From contig WVSO01000018.1 of assembly GCA_015689745.1 (NCBI GenBank), positions 1 to 46,843 of the forward strand: a stretch of 46,843 bases of DNA. Direction: 5' to 3'. Numbering within the stretch: the first letter of the stretch is position 1; every line of letters starts with the position of its first letter. The stretch comes from Rhodobacterales bacterium HKCCSP123. GTDB lineage: Bacteria; Pseudomonadota; Alphaproteobacteria; Rhodobacterales; Rhodobacteraceae. The notes under the pieces were generated by a model. That model ran no database searches. It was not told the origin of the DNA and saw only the letters and a list, made by a program, of their open reading frames with translations. Both the position numbers and the translations under genes were made by a program. Of the stretch, positions 18,054-26,651 are shown piece by piece.

Positions 18054-19013
18054 ATGAACGAGCTTGCGGGTGAAACGGGCCTGAGCCTTGTCGCCGATAT
18101 CGGCGGCACGAACACCCGCGTGTCGCTGGCGCGCGGCCCGCTGGTCGACCGCGCCACCGTCACGCGTTACACCAATGCCGACCACGCCGACCTCGGGTCG
18201 GTCCTGACCGCCTATCTCGACGAGACGGGCGTCACGCCCGGGCAGATCACCGGCGTCTGCGTCGCCGCCGCCGGTCCCGTCCATGACGGGGTGGCGAAGC
18301 TCACGAACCTCGACTGGCGCATCGACCGCGCCACGCTCGCCCGTACGCTCACCGCCGGGAAGGTTGCGGTGCTGAACGACCTGCAGGCGCAGGGCCATGC
18401 CATCGGCAATATCGATGCGGCCGACCTCGACACCGTGATCCCCCAGCCCGAGGCCCCTGCCCATGCGACCAAGCTGGTCGTCGGTCTCGGCACCGGCTTC
18501 AACGCCTGCCCGGTCTTCGACACCGAGGGCGGCCGTTTCGTCCCCCCCTCCGAGGCGGGCCATGTCAGCCTGCCCTCCTGCGGCGGGCGCATGTCGGCGC
18601 TGATCGAGGCGATGAACCGCGACCACGGCTTCGCCTCGGTCGAAGAGGTTCTGTCGGGCCGTGGCATCAGCTACCTGCACCGCGTCCTGCACGGGGAAGA
18701 GGCCACGCCGGCCGAGATCATGCAGCGCATGGGCGACGGCGACGCGCAGGCCGGGCAGACCGGCGCGGCGCTGGTCGAGATCATCGGCACGGTCGTGGGC
18801 GACCTTGCGCTCTCGCACCTGCCCTTCGGCGGCATCTACCTTGTCGGCGGCGTCACCCGCGCCGTCGCACCCCATCTCGCGCGCTTCGGCTTTGCCGATC
18901 ACCTGCGCAACAAGGGCCGTTTCTCGGGCTTCATGAAACAGTTCGGCGTCTTCGTCCTGCGTGACGACTACGCCGCGCTAACGGGCTGCGCCTCGCATCT
19001 CGCGCGGCTCTAG
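18054..19013 (+). CDS. glk: glucokinase
   Basis: 319 residues from ATG at 18054. It shows the ATP-phosphate motif LVADIGGTNTRVSLA, then VAAAGPV, the sugar-site NLDWRID and LNDLQAQG, GLGTGFNA and SEAGHVSLP, all typical of the hexokinase-fold bacterial glucokinase. It phosphorylates the glucose released by AglA and the GH1 enzyme, feeding the Entner-Doudoroff route. It is 25 bases after the GH1 gene. Its stop shares the bases CTAG with the stop of the opposite-strand carboxypeptidase gene, a tail-to-tail overlap of four bases. Confidence 0.93.
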   Translation: MNELAGETGLSLVADIGGTNTRVSLARGPLVDRATVTRYTNADHADLGSVLTAYLDETGVTPGQITGVCVAAAGPVHDGVAKLTNLDWRIDRATLARTLTAGKVAVLNDLQAQGHAIGNIDAADLDTVIPQPEAPAHATKLVVGLGTGFNACPVFDTEGGRFVPPSEAGHVSLPSCGGRMSALIEAMNRDHGFASVEEVLSGRGISYLHRVLHGEEATPAEIMQRMGDGDAQAGQTGAALVEIIGTVVGDLALSHLPFGGIYLVGGVTRAVAPHLARFGFADHLRNKGRFSGFMKQFGVFVLRDDYAALTGCASHLARL

Positions 19014-20479
19014 AGGTCGTAAAGCGCGCCGTATTTCGCCTCGAGATAGTCGAGCAGCGGCCCCTCGCCGATCTCCGCGCCCGTCGCATGCTCGATCGTG
19101 GCGCGCGGCGTGCGCAGCCCCCCGTGGCGCTGGAGCCTCTCGCCGAGCCAGCCAAGCGCCGGGGCAAGCTCGCCCCGCGACAGCTGGTCGTCGAGATCCG
19201 GCAGCGCCGCGCGCATCGCGGCATGCAGGCAGCCCGCGTAGACATTGCCGAGACTGTAGGTCGGGAAATACCCGAAGAGGCCCACCGGCCAATGCACATC
19301 CTGCAAGACCCCGTTGCGGGGCCGGTCTACAGCCACGCCGAAATCGGCGAGGAAGCGGTCGTTCCAGGCCGCCTCGAGGTCCGTCACGGTCAAATCGCCT
19401 GCCACCAGCGCCCGCTCCAAATCGAAGCGCAGCATGATGTGGAGGTTGTAATGCACCTCGTCCGCCTCGGTGCGGATGTACCCGCTGGCGACCCGGTTCA
19501 CGGCGCGGGCGAACGCCTCCGGCCCATCGACCGACAAGGGTCCGAACCGGTCCACCATCCGCCCGTAAAGCCAGTGGCAGAAGGCGGGCGAGCGGCCCAG
19601 CTGGTTCTCGTAGATCCGGCTCTGGCTTTCGTGGACGCCCATCGAGACGCCCTGCCCCAGCACGCTCAACCCGTAGTCCTGCGCGATGTTCTGTTCATAG
19701 CCGGCATGGCCGACCTCGTGGATCGTCGAGTAGATGCAGCCGAGCGGCTCTGCCTCGTCCACGCGTGTCGTGATCCGCGCATCGTTGAAGGAGCCCGAGG
19801 AAAACGGATGCACCGCCTCGTCGATCCGCCCGCGGGTGAAATCGTAGCCGAAGGCCGCCGCGACCTCATGGGCCAGCGCGATCTGCTGGTCCTTCGGGAA
19901 GTGCCCCGCCAGCACGGGTGCCGGCGGCGCCTCGGCGAGGCTTGCGCGCAAGGCGACCAGCCGCGGACGCATCCGGTCGAAGAGCGCCGCAATCTCGGTG
20001 GCGCTGGCCTCGGGCTCGTAGCCGTCCAGAAGCGCGTCGTAATGGTCGCCGCCCCCGGCTAGCGCCGCCGCCTCCTCGCGTCGGAGCGTCACCACCTCGG
20101 CCAGCACCGGCAGGAAGGCGGGCAGGTCATCGGCGGCCCGCGCCGCGGCCCATTTCCCCTGCGAGACGGAGGTGACGCGCGCGAGCTCCGCGGCCAGCCG
20201 CGCCGGCACGCGCCGCGCCTTGTCGTGGCTCCGCGCGATCAGCCGCAGCTGCGCCGCCTCGGCCTCGGTCGTAGCTTCCGCCGCCGCCAGCCATTCGCCG
20301 ATCCGCGGATCGGTCCGGCGCGCGTGCAGCACGCCTTCCAGCGCCGCCATCTCCTCGCCCCGCTGCTCCGCCGCGCCGCGCGGCATCACGGTTTCCTGGT
20401 CCCAGCCCAGCCGCCCCATGACCTGCGAAAGCGCCTCGGTCTCGCGCTGGAAGGCCAGCAGCTCCGCCAGCGCGCTCAT
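19010..20479 (-). CDS. carboxypeptidase M32 (Taq-type metallocarboxypeptidase)
   Basis: 489 residues, the usual M32 length. The zinc motif HEVGH is at 254-258 in STIHEVGHAGYEQN, and the third ligand region GVHESQSRIYENQLGRS lies at about 281-297. The N-terminal WDQETVMPRGAAEQR and C-terminal helical region also match. It removes C-terminal amino acids, is cytoplasmic, and probably helps turn over peptides. Its start overlaps the ctaA stop (ATGA), so it is co-translated with heme A synthase, with no obvious functional link. Confidence 0.93.
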   Translation of the reverse strand: MSALAELLAFQRETEALSQVMGRLGWDQETVMPRGAAEQRGEEMAALEGVLHARRTDPRIGEWLAAAEATTEAEAAQLRLIARSHDKARRVPARLAAELARVTSVSQGKWAAARAADDLPAFLPVLAEVVTLRREEAAALAGGGDHYDALLDGYEPEASATEIAALFDRMRPRLVALRASLAEAPPAPVLAGHFPKDQQIALAHEVAAAFGYDFTRGRIDEAVHPFSSGSFNDARITTRVDEAEPLGCIYSTIHEVGHAGYEQNIAQDYGLSVLGQGVSMGVHESQSRIYENQLGRSPAFCHWLYGRMVDRFGPLSVDGPEAFARAVNRVASGYIRTEADEVHYNLHIMLRFDLERALVAGDLTVTDLEAAWNDRFLADFGVAVDRPRNGVLQDVHWPVGLFGYFPTYSLGNVYAGCLHAAMRAALPDLDDQLSRGELAPALGWLGERLQRHGGLRTPRATIEHATGAEIGEGPLLDYLEAKYGALYDL

Positions 20480-21618
20480 GCCGCCGCCCCCTTCACGCTC
20501 TGCGGCAAGGGGTACATGGCGAGGTATCGCGCCCGAAGGATCAGCACGAGCAGGGCCACGGCCCCCAGCTGGTGCCAGATCGCGATGTACCAGGGCGAGG
20601 AATGCATCACCGTCACGATGCCCAGCACGATCTGCCCGAAGATCATCACGGCGACCCAGTCGAAGGCCCGCCTCGTCGCCAGCCGCGCCGTGCGGCGCGA
20701 GGCCGCCCAGGCCCCGATCCCGAAGAAGAAGATCAGGTAGCCCACCATCCGGTGAATGAACTGCACGGTCCCGTCATTCTCGAACAGGTTCCGCCAGCCC
20801 GGCTCCAGCGCCCACATGCCCGGCGGGGTGAAGCCGCCCGCCATCAAGGGCCAGTCGATATAGTTGCGCCCTGCGTCGATGCCCGCCACCAGCGCGCCGA
20901 TCAGGATCTGCAGGAAGGACAGGTGCAGAAGCCCCGTCGCCATCCCCTTGAGCTTGCGGTCGCCCTCGCGCCGCGCCTGCATCAAGGCTGCTTCCTCGCG
21001 GCCGAGCTTCAGGATGAACCAGGCGATCAGCCCGAGGATCAGGAAGGCGATGCCGAGGTGCGTCGCCAGCCGGTAGGAGGCGACATCCAGCATCCCCTCC
21101 TGCAGGCCCGAATGCACCATCCACCAGCCGATCGCCCCCTGCGCGCCGCCCAGAACGCCCAACAGCAACAGCCGCCCGGTCCAGCCCGGCGGGATGTTGC
21201 GCGTCACCAGAAGCCCGAAGAACCCAAGGGCCCAGACCAGCCCGATCACCCGGCCCAGTTGCCGGTGGCCCCATTCCCACCAGTAGATGAACTGGAACTC
21301 GGCCAAGGACATGCCGCGGTTCTGCAACTGGTATTCCGGGATCTGGCGATAGGCCTCGAACTCGGCCTCCCATTCGGCGGCGCTCATCGGCGGGATCGCC
21401 CCTGACAAGGGCGCCCATTCGGTGATCGACAGGCCGGAGTCGGTCAGCCGCGTCAGCCCGCCCACGGCGATCATCAGCACGACCAGCGAGAACAGCATCA
21501 TCAGCCAGACCCGCACGCGCGCCCGCGCCCGTCCCCTATCGCGGCTCACGCCGCCGGGCACCGCGGCGGGCTTTTGCGTCTCGGTCACGTCCTCGAAAAT
21601 GCTGCGGTTCTTCGCCAT
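20476..21618 (-). CDS. ctaA: heme A synthase
   Basis: 380 residues with about eight membrane helices. VGGLTRLTDSGLSITEW after the first helix, the EWGHRQLGRVIG and MVHSGL segments, and the second-half repeats (ATHLGIAF, QFIHRMVGYLIF, IWHQLGAV) supply the paired histidines that bind heme in CtaA/COX15. It oxidises the heme O methyl group to a formyl group, making heme A for aa3-type cytochrome oxidase. The alphaproteobacterial long form is seen here. It heads a two-gene unit with the M32 gene. Confidence 0.93.
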   Translation of the reverse strand: MAKNRSIFEDVTETQKPAAVPGGVSRDRGRARARVRVWLMMLFSLVVLMIAVGGLTRLTDSGLSITEWAPLSGAIPPMSAAEWEAEFEAYRQIPEYQLQNRGMSLAEFQFIYWWEWGHRQLGRVIGLVWALGFFGLLVTRNIPPGWTGRLLLLGVLGGAQGAIGWWMVHSGLQEGMLDVASYRLATHLGIAFLILGLIAWFILKLGREEAALMQARREGDRKLKGMATGLLHLSFLQILIGALVAGIDAGRNYIDWPLMAGGFTPPGMWALEPGWRNLFENDGTVQFIHRMVGYLIFFFGIGAWAASRRTARLATRRAFDWVAVMIFGQIVLGIVTVMHSSPWYIAIWHQLGAVALLVLILRARYLAMYPLPQSVKGAAA

Positions 21619-21714
21619 GGGCTCACCCCCTCTGTCTCGCGCCCAGACCTATCCCGAGGCCCCGCCCCCTTCAAGCGACCGCGGCACACTGCCCCTGCCC
21701 CTGCCCGCTTCTCC

Positions 21715-21766
21715 GTTTCACAAATATCCCGGGGGAGTCCCGCAGGGACGGGGGCAGAGCCCCCAC
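21715..21766. repeat. GC-rich double-hairpin intergenic element (REP-like or terminator)
   Basis: Two perfect hairpins abut: GTCCC-gca-GGGAC at 21737-21749 and GGGGGC-aga-GCCCCC at 21750-21764. They are preceded by TTTCACAAATATCCCGGGGG. Sequences of this kind (ATATCCCGGGGG plus short GC hairpins) are, from memory, common between genes in Rhodobacterales. It lies 126 bases after the trmJ-like stop and 96 bases before ctaA, so it could end the former transcript. Confidence 0.6.
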
Positions 21767-21890
21767 TTCTGGTGCACCCTCTCCCCCCTCGCACCGCCGG
21801 CCGACCCGGGTGCCAACCGCACCGCGCCAGCGGTGCCACCGCCGTCGCAGACGCAGGCGCGCCGCGCCGAGATGCGCGGAAATTCCCCCC

Positions 21891-22652
21891 TCAGAGGTCC
21901 TTCCTGCGCCCCTCCGCCCAGCGGACCATCTGCCGCAAGATCCCGTGGAAGGTCTGCACATCCGCCCGCGTCAGCGGCAGCCGCCCCCAGATCTGGCGCA
22001 AGGTCCGCTTCATCCCCTCGGCCTTGTCGGGCGGAAAGAAGAAGCCCGCCTCCTCCAGCCGCGCCTCCATGTGATCGCCAAGCGCCGTCACCTCCGCCCC
22101 GGTGGCGAAATCGGTCCCGGCCATCGCCATCACCTCGGGCGGCGTCGCATCGCCCGCGCGGCGGAACTCGTAGGCGCACAAGAGCACGCATTGCGCGAGG
22201 TTCAGCGAGGGGAACTCGGGGTTCACCGGCACCGAGATGATCGCGTTGGCCCGCGCGATGTCGTCATTCTCGAGCCCTGCCCGCTCCGGGCCGAAAAGCA
22301 CGCCCACACGGCCCCCCTCGGCCAGGATCGCGCGCGCCTGCTGCATGGCGCGTTCTGGCGTGACGACCGGCATCGTCATCCCCCGCGGCCGCGCCGTGGT
22401 GGCGAAGACATAGGTGCAATCGGAAATCGCCCCCGCGACATCCTCGTGCAGCCCCGCGTGATCCAGAAGCCGCCCTGCCCCCGAGGCCAGCGCCACCGCG
22501 CGCGCGTTCGGCCAGCCGTCGCGGGGGGCGATGACGCGCATCCGGTCCAGCCCGAAATTCCACATCGCACGCGCCGCGGCCCCGATGTTCTCGCCCATCT
22601 GCGGACGCACGAGGATGAAGGCGGGCTGGGCTGTCGGCAGGCTCTCGGTCAT
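21891..22652 (-). CDS. TrmJ-like tRNA 2'-O-methyltransferase (SPOUT, TrmH family)
   Basis: 253 residues from ATG at 22652; 15 further upstream codons are in frame but look non-conserved. AFILVRPQMGENIGAAARAM is the N-terminal SPOUT motif. VLFGPERAGLENDDIARAN and VPVNPEFPSLNLAQCVLLCAYE form the trefoil knot that binds AdoMet and the dimer interface. TrmJ methylates the ribose of residue 32 in the anticodon loop; the C-terminal extension of about 80 residues fits TrmJ better than TrmL. It is divergent from the ThiE-like gene. Confidence 0.85.
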   Translation of the reverse strand: MTESLPTAQPAFILVRPQMGENIGAAARAMWNFGLDRMRVIAPRDGWPNARAVALASGAGRLLDHAGLHEDVAGAISDCTYVFATTARPRGMTMPVVTPERAMQQARAILAEGGRVGVLFGPERAGLENDDIARANAIISVPVNPEFPSLNLAQCVLLCAYEFRRAGDATPPEVMAMAGTDFATGAEVTALGDHMEARLEEAGFFFPPDKAEGMKRTLRQIWGRLPLTRADVQTFHGILRQMVRWAEGRRKDL

Positions 22653-22766
22653 GGCGCTGCCGTTACCGCGCCGGGCCCGCCCCGGCAAGCGCCCCATTGC
22701 CCCGGCTCGGTCCGCCCGCTAACAGGTGCGCCACGCAAGCCACGCGACAACGGTGGGACGAGAGCC

Positions 22767-23387
22767 ATGACCGAGACCGATCAGCCGAACCTCTACCTCG
22801 TCACGCCCTCGAATTTCGAGCTCTCGACCTTCCTGCCACGGCTTCAGGCCGTGCTCGATGCAGAGCCCATCGCCTGCGTCCGCCTCGCCCTCGTCACCGA
22901 TGACGAGCATACGCTGGCCCACGCCGCCGACGCCTGTCGCGAGATCTGCCACGCGCGCGACGTGCCCCTCGTGCTGACCGGCCCCGCCGCGCTGGCCGAG
23001 CGGCTCGGCCTCGACGGGGTCCACCTGACCGACGGGGCGCGCAGCGTGCGCGCGACGCGCAAGGCGCTGGGGGCCGATGCCATCGTCGGTGCCTTCTGCG
23101 GCACCTCGCGCCATGACGGGATGAGCGCGGGCGAGGCGGGGGCCGATTACATCGCCTTCGGCCCGCTCGGGGCGAACCCGCTCTCGGATGGCGAACCTGC
23201 CGAACGCGACCTTTTTGCCTGGTGGTCCGAAATGATCGAGCTGCCCGTCGTCGCCGAGGGCGCGCTGACGCCCGAGCTGGTCGAGACCTTCGCGCCCGTG
23301 ACCGATTTCTTCGCACTCGGCCCGGAGATTTGGCGCGAGGAGGATGCCGTCGCCGCGCTGCGCCGCCTGATCGCGCCGATCCGCTAG
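22767..23387 (+). CDS. thiamine-phosphate-synthase-like (ThiE/TenI) TIM-barrel protein
   Basis: 206 residues from ATG at 22767; the frame stays open upstream against trmJ and is ignored there. VPLVLTGPAALAERLGLDGV, HLTDG and GADYIAFGPLGANP are the ThiE/TenI signatures for phosphate binding and barrel strands. The loop normally reading xT.TK after GP.F is replaced by GANPLSDGE, and the usual HLGQ.D is HLTDG, so catalytic competence as thiamine phosphate synthase is doubtful. No other thi gene is nearby. It may be a paralogue of a genuine ThiE located elsewhere. Confidence 0.75.
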   Translation: MTETDQPNLYLVTPSNFELSTFLPRLQAVLDAEPIACVRLALVTDDEHTLAHAADACREICHARDVPLVLTGPAALAERLGLDGVHLTDGARSVRATRKALGADAIVGAFCGTSRHDGMSAGEAGADYIAFGPLGANPLSDGEPAERDLFAWWSEMIELPVVAEGALTPELVETFAPVTDFFALGPEIWREEDAVAALRRLIAPIR

Positions 23388-23439
23388 ATTTTCCCAAGGC
23401 CCGCCCCAATCTGCCAAGCGGGTCACGAGGGAGCGCGCC

Positions 23440-24477
23440 ATGCCGACCAGTCCGAAACCGATCAACCTCGCCCTTCAGGGCGGCGGCGCACATGGCGCCT
23501 TCACCTGGGGCGTGCTCGACCGGCTGCTCGACGAGCCCGAGATCGAGATCGCGGGCATCTCCGGCACCTCCGCCGGTGCGCTGAACGGTGCTGCGCTCAA
23601 GGCGGGGCTGGCGAAAGGAAGCCGCCAGGCCGCACGCGACAACCTCGCCTGGCTCTGGGAACAGGTGGGTGCCCTGACAGACGCGCGCCTCGCCCCCTGG
23701 CTCGAGGCCGTGGCCCCCTCGGCCGTCAGCGCCGCGATCGAGGCATCGCTCCCCTTCGCCATCGGCGACGGGCTGGGCCGCGTGGTCAGCCCCTATGCCT
23801 CGGGCCCCTTCTACTCCAACCCGCTGGAGCGGATCGTGGAGCGGTTCCATTACGACGAGGTCTGCGGCAGCCCCGGCCCCGCCTTCTGCATCTGCGCCAC
23901 CAACGTCCGCACCGGCAAGATCCGCGTCTTTCACGGCGATGACATCACGCCCGCCGCCCTCATGGCCTCGGCCTGCCTGCCCACGCTCTTCCGCGCCATC
24001 GAGATCGAGGACCCAAAGACCGGCCGGACGGAGGCCTATTGGGACGGCGGCTACACCGGCAACCCCGCGCTCTACCCGCTTTTCGCGCCCGATCTGCCGG
24101 CCGACATCCTTGTCGTGAACATCAACCCGCTCCTGCGCGACGAGGTGCCGACCTCGGCCCGCGCGATCCAGAACCGGATCAACGAGATCAGCTTCAACTC
24201 ATCGCTCCTGCGCGAGCTGCGCGCGATCGAGTTCGTGCAGCGCCTGATTGCCGACGGCCGCATCGAAGAGGGGCAGATGAAGCGCGTCCTCGTCCACATG
24301 ATCTCGGACGACGCCCTGATGGCGCAGCTCTCCGTCGCCACCAAGATCGTTCCGGTCCCCGCCGTGCTGCACCAGCTGCGCGCGGCCGGTGAAGCGGCGG
24401 CCGACGCCTTCCTCGAGGCGCATCTGGGGCAGGTGGGCATGGAAAGCAGCGTCGATCTGCGCGCGATGTTCGGCTGA
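23440..24477 (+). CDS. patatin-like phospholipase
   Basis: 345 residues. The oxyanion-hole glycines are in LALQGGGAHGAFTWGVLD, the nucleophile S44 is in ISGTSAGALNG, and the dyad aspartate is in YWDGGYTGNP. It hydrolyses acyl ester bonds of phospholipids. No signal peptide or membrane segment is visible, so it is cytoplasmic or peripheral, or possibly exported by a specialised route. It begins 52 bases after the ThiE-like gene and ends six bases before the convergent XRE-cupin gene. Roseobacter relatives are commonly linked to storage-granule or membrane lipid turnover, which cannot be decided here. Confidence 0.9.
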   Translation: MPTSPKPINLALQGGGAHGAFTWGVLDRLLDEPEIEIAGISGTSAGALNGAALKAGLAKGSRQAARDNLAWLWEQVGALTDARLAPWLEAVAPSAVSAAIEASLPFAIGDGLGRVVSPYASGPFYSNPLERIVERFHYDEVCGSPGPAFCICATNVRTGKIRVFHGDDITPAALMASACLPTLFRAIEIEDPKTGRTEAYWDGGYTGNPALYPLFAPDLPADILVVNINPLLRDEVPTSARAIQNRINEISFNSSLLRELRAIEFVQRLIADGRIEEGQMKRVLVHMISDDALMAQLSVATKIVPVPAVLHQLRAAGEAAADAFLEAHLGQVGMESSVDLRAMFG

Positions 24478-24483
24478 GGCGCG

Positions 24484-25101
24484 TCAGCCGAGCGAGGTCA
24501 CCCACAGGATCGTCGCGTCATCCTCCGAGACCGAGATGACGTTGTGCCCCATCGCCGCGTCGTAATAGGCGCTGTCGCCGCGCTTCAGCTCGACGGGCGC
24601 ATAGAACTCCGTCAGCAGGTGGACGACGCCCGTCAGGACATAGAGGAACTCTTCCCCGTCATGGCGCACCCAGCCGTCGAACTCGTCGAAGCTGCGGGCG
24701 CGGATGCGGGCGCGGTAGGGCAGCATCGCCTTGCGCGTGAGCGCACCCGCCAGCAGCTCGTGCTCGTAGGTCGTGGTGGCATGGGCCTGCCCCTCGCCCG
24801 AGCGGGTGACGGCCATGCGCCCGTTGACCTGGTCCTGGCTGGGCGGCGTGAACAGCTGCGGCACGCTGATCCCCAACCCCTGCGCAAGCTTCTTCAGCGC
24901 GTCATAGGTCGGCGACATCTGCCCGTTCTCGATCTTCGACAGCGTCGAGCGCGCCAGCCCGGCCTGCGTCGCGGCCTGCTCGAGCGTCCAGTCCTTCGCG
25001 CGGCGCAACTCCCGCACGCGCAGGCCGAGGTCCACGGGCTGCGCGGGCGCGGGATCGCCGCTTTCGCGGGCAAGGCGTATGAGGCTCGGTTCATCCTTCA
25101 T
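24484..25101 (-). CDS. XRE-family regulator with C-terminal cupin domain
   Basis: 205 residues from ATG at 25101. The helix-turn-helix spans about residues 25-80 (VRELRRAKDWTLEQAATQAG, then LARSTLSKIENGQMSPTYDA). A cupin fold follows at about 120-203 (HDGEEFLYVLTGVVHL, LKRGDSAYYDAAMGHNVISV), which probably senses a small molecule. Members regulate amine, amino acid or sulfur metabolism in many proteobacteria. It diverges from the acyl-CoA synthetase gene across 68 bases, so that gene and its downstream partners are the likely target along with itself. The opening ATG has only AGG directly next to it, so the start is not certain. Confidence 0.88.
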   Translation of the reverse strand: MKDEPSLIRLARESGDPAPAQPVDLGLRVRELRRAKDWTLEQAATQAGLARSTLSKIENGQMSPTYDALKKLAQGLGISVPQLFTPPSQDQVNGRMAVTRSGEGQAHATTTYEHELLAGALTRKAMLPYRARIRARSFDEFDGWVRHDGEEFLYVLTGVVHLLTEFYAPVELKRGDSAYYDAAMGHNVISVSEDDATILWVTSLG

Positions 25102-25169
25102 CCTGCGCGCGTGATAGCCCCGCCCGGCCCCGCTTGCAACGGGACGGGGGGCCGCGTAAGCCCGTGGGA

Positions 25170-26651
25170 ATGCAGCCCTGCCCATCCCCCTTCAACCTGG
25201 CCGACGACGTCCTGAGCGCCGGGCGCGCCACGCCCGACAAGATCGCGCTCGCCGTTCTCGGTCCCGCGCGCGCCGAACGCTGGAGCTTCGCCCGGCTCGA
25301 GGCGGCGGTCCTCGGGCTGGCGGGCGCCCTGACAGCCCGCGGCCTGGGTCCCGGCGACAGGGTTCTCCTCCGGCTCGGCAACACGCCCGAGTTCCCGGTG
25401 GCCTTCCTCGGCTGCGTTGCGGCCGGTCTCGTGCCGGTGCCCACCGCCGAGGGGCTGACCGCGCCCGAGCTCGACCGGATCACCCCGCTTGTCGCGCCTG
25501 CCGCGATCCTCGCGGGGCCCGGCGTCGCCCTGCCCACCGCGCCGCCCTGCCCTGTGGTCACCGATCTTGCGGCCCTGATGGACCACGCCCCCGCAGGCTA
25601 CGCCATGGGCGATCCCGACCGGCTGGCCTACCTCGTCTTCACCTCCGGCTCTTCGGGCACGCCCAAGCCCGTCGCCCATGCCCATCGCGCGATCTGGGCG
25701 CGGCGCATGATGTGGGACGGGTGGTACGGGCTGGCGACCACCGACCGCGTGCTGCACGCGGGTGCCTTCAACTGGACCTTCACGCTCGGCACAGGCCTTC
25801 TCGACCCCTGGGCGATCGGGGCGACCGCCCTCATCCCCGCACCCGACACCGCGCCCGAGGCGCTTGCGCTGCTGCTGAAACGCCATGACGCGACGCTCTT
25901 CGCCGCCGCGCCGGGCGTCTTCCGCAAGATCCTGAACGCGGGCCGCCCCCTCGCCCTGCCGAAGCTGCGCCATGCGCTCGCCGCGGGCGAGAAACTGCCC
26001 GAGGCGCTCCGCGCCCGCTGGCAATCGGCCACCGGCACCACGATCCACGAGGCGCTCGGCATGTCGGAATGCTCGACCTTCATCTCGGGCAGCCCCGCGC
26101 GACCGGCCCCCGCGGGCACGCTCGGTTACCCGCAGCCGGGCCGCCGCATCGCCATCCTGGCCGAGGACGGGTCCGGGACTGCACCCGGCGAGACCGGCAT
26201 CCTCGCCATCCACCGCAGCGACCCTGGCCTGATGCTCGGCTATCTCGCCGAGGGCGGGCCCGGCCTGCCGCTCTGCGGCGACTGGTTCCTGACCGGCGAT
26301 CTCGTCTCGGCCGACCCGGACGGCGCGCTGCGCTACCACGGCCGCCGCGACGATCTGATGACCACCGGCGGCTTCCGCGTCTCCCCCCTGGAGGTCGAGG
26401 CGGCCTTTCATGGCGCCCCGGGCCTTGTCGAATGCGCCGCGGCGGCGGTCGAGGTGAAACCCGACACCCATGTCATCGCGCTGGCCCATGCCGGAGAGGT
26501 CCGCGCCGAAACCCTTGCGGCACTGGCGGAAACCCACCTTGCCCGCTACAAGCAACCCCGGCTCTACATCCCCCTGCCCGCGCTGCCGCGCTCGGCCAAT
26601 GGCAAGCTCGACCGCCGCGCGCTCGCGCGCATCCTGAAGGAGCGGACATGA
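25170..26651 (+). CDS. AMP-binding acyl-CoA synthetase/benzoate-CoA-ligase-like
   Basis: 493 residues from ATG at 25170; a TTG at 25134 is possible but gives an untypical N-terminus. ANL-superfamily motifs: the P-loop YLVFTSGSSGTPKPVAHAHR, ALGMSECSTF (A5), GDWFLTGDLVSADPDGALRY, the hinge GRRDDLMTTGGFRVSPLEVE, and the catalytic lysine in RSANGKLDRRAL. It activates a carboxylate with ATP and forms the CoA thioester; substrate unresolved. It overlaps the DsbA-type gene by four bases and is divergent from the XRE-cupin regulator that may control it. Confidence 0.88.
   Translation: MQPCPSPFNLADDVLSAGRATPDKIALAVLGPARAERWSFARLEAAVLGLAGALTARGLGPGDRVLLRLGNTPEFPVAFLGCVAAGLVPVPTAEGLTAPELDRITPLVAPAAILAGPGVALPTAPPCPVVTDLAALMDHAPAGYAMGDPDRLAYLVFTSGSSGTPKPVAHAHRAIWARRMMWDGWYGLATTDRVLHAGAFNWTFTLGTGLLDPWAIGATALIPAPDTAPEALALLLKRHDATLFAAAPGVFRKILNAGRPLALPKLRHALAAGEKLPEALRARWQSATGTTIHEALGMSECSTFISGSPARPAPAGTLGYPQPGRRIAILAEDGSGTAPGETGILAIHRSDPGLMLGYLAEGGPGLPLCGDWFLTGDLVSADPDGALRYHGRRDDLMTTGGFRVSPLEVEAAFHGAPGLVECAAAAVEVKPDTHVIALAHAGEVRAETLAALAETHLARYKQPRLYIPLPALPRSANGKLDRRALARILKERT

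Noticed and set aside
25134-25169. TTG start for the acyl-CoA synthetase
   Set aside because: Adds twelve untypical residues and crowds the 68-base divergent region; ATG at 25170 gives the family-like start.
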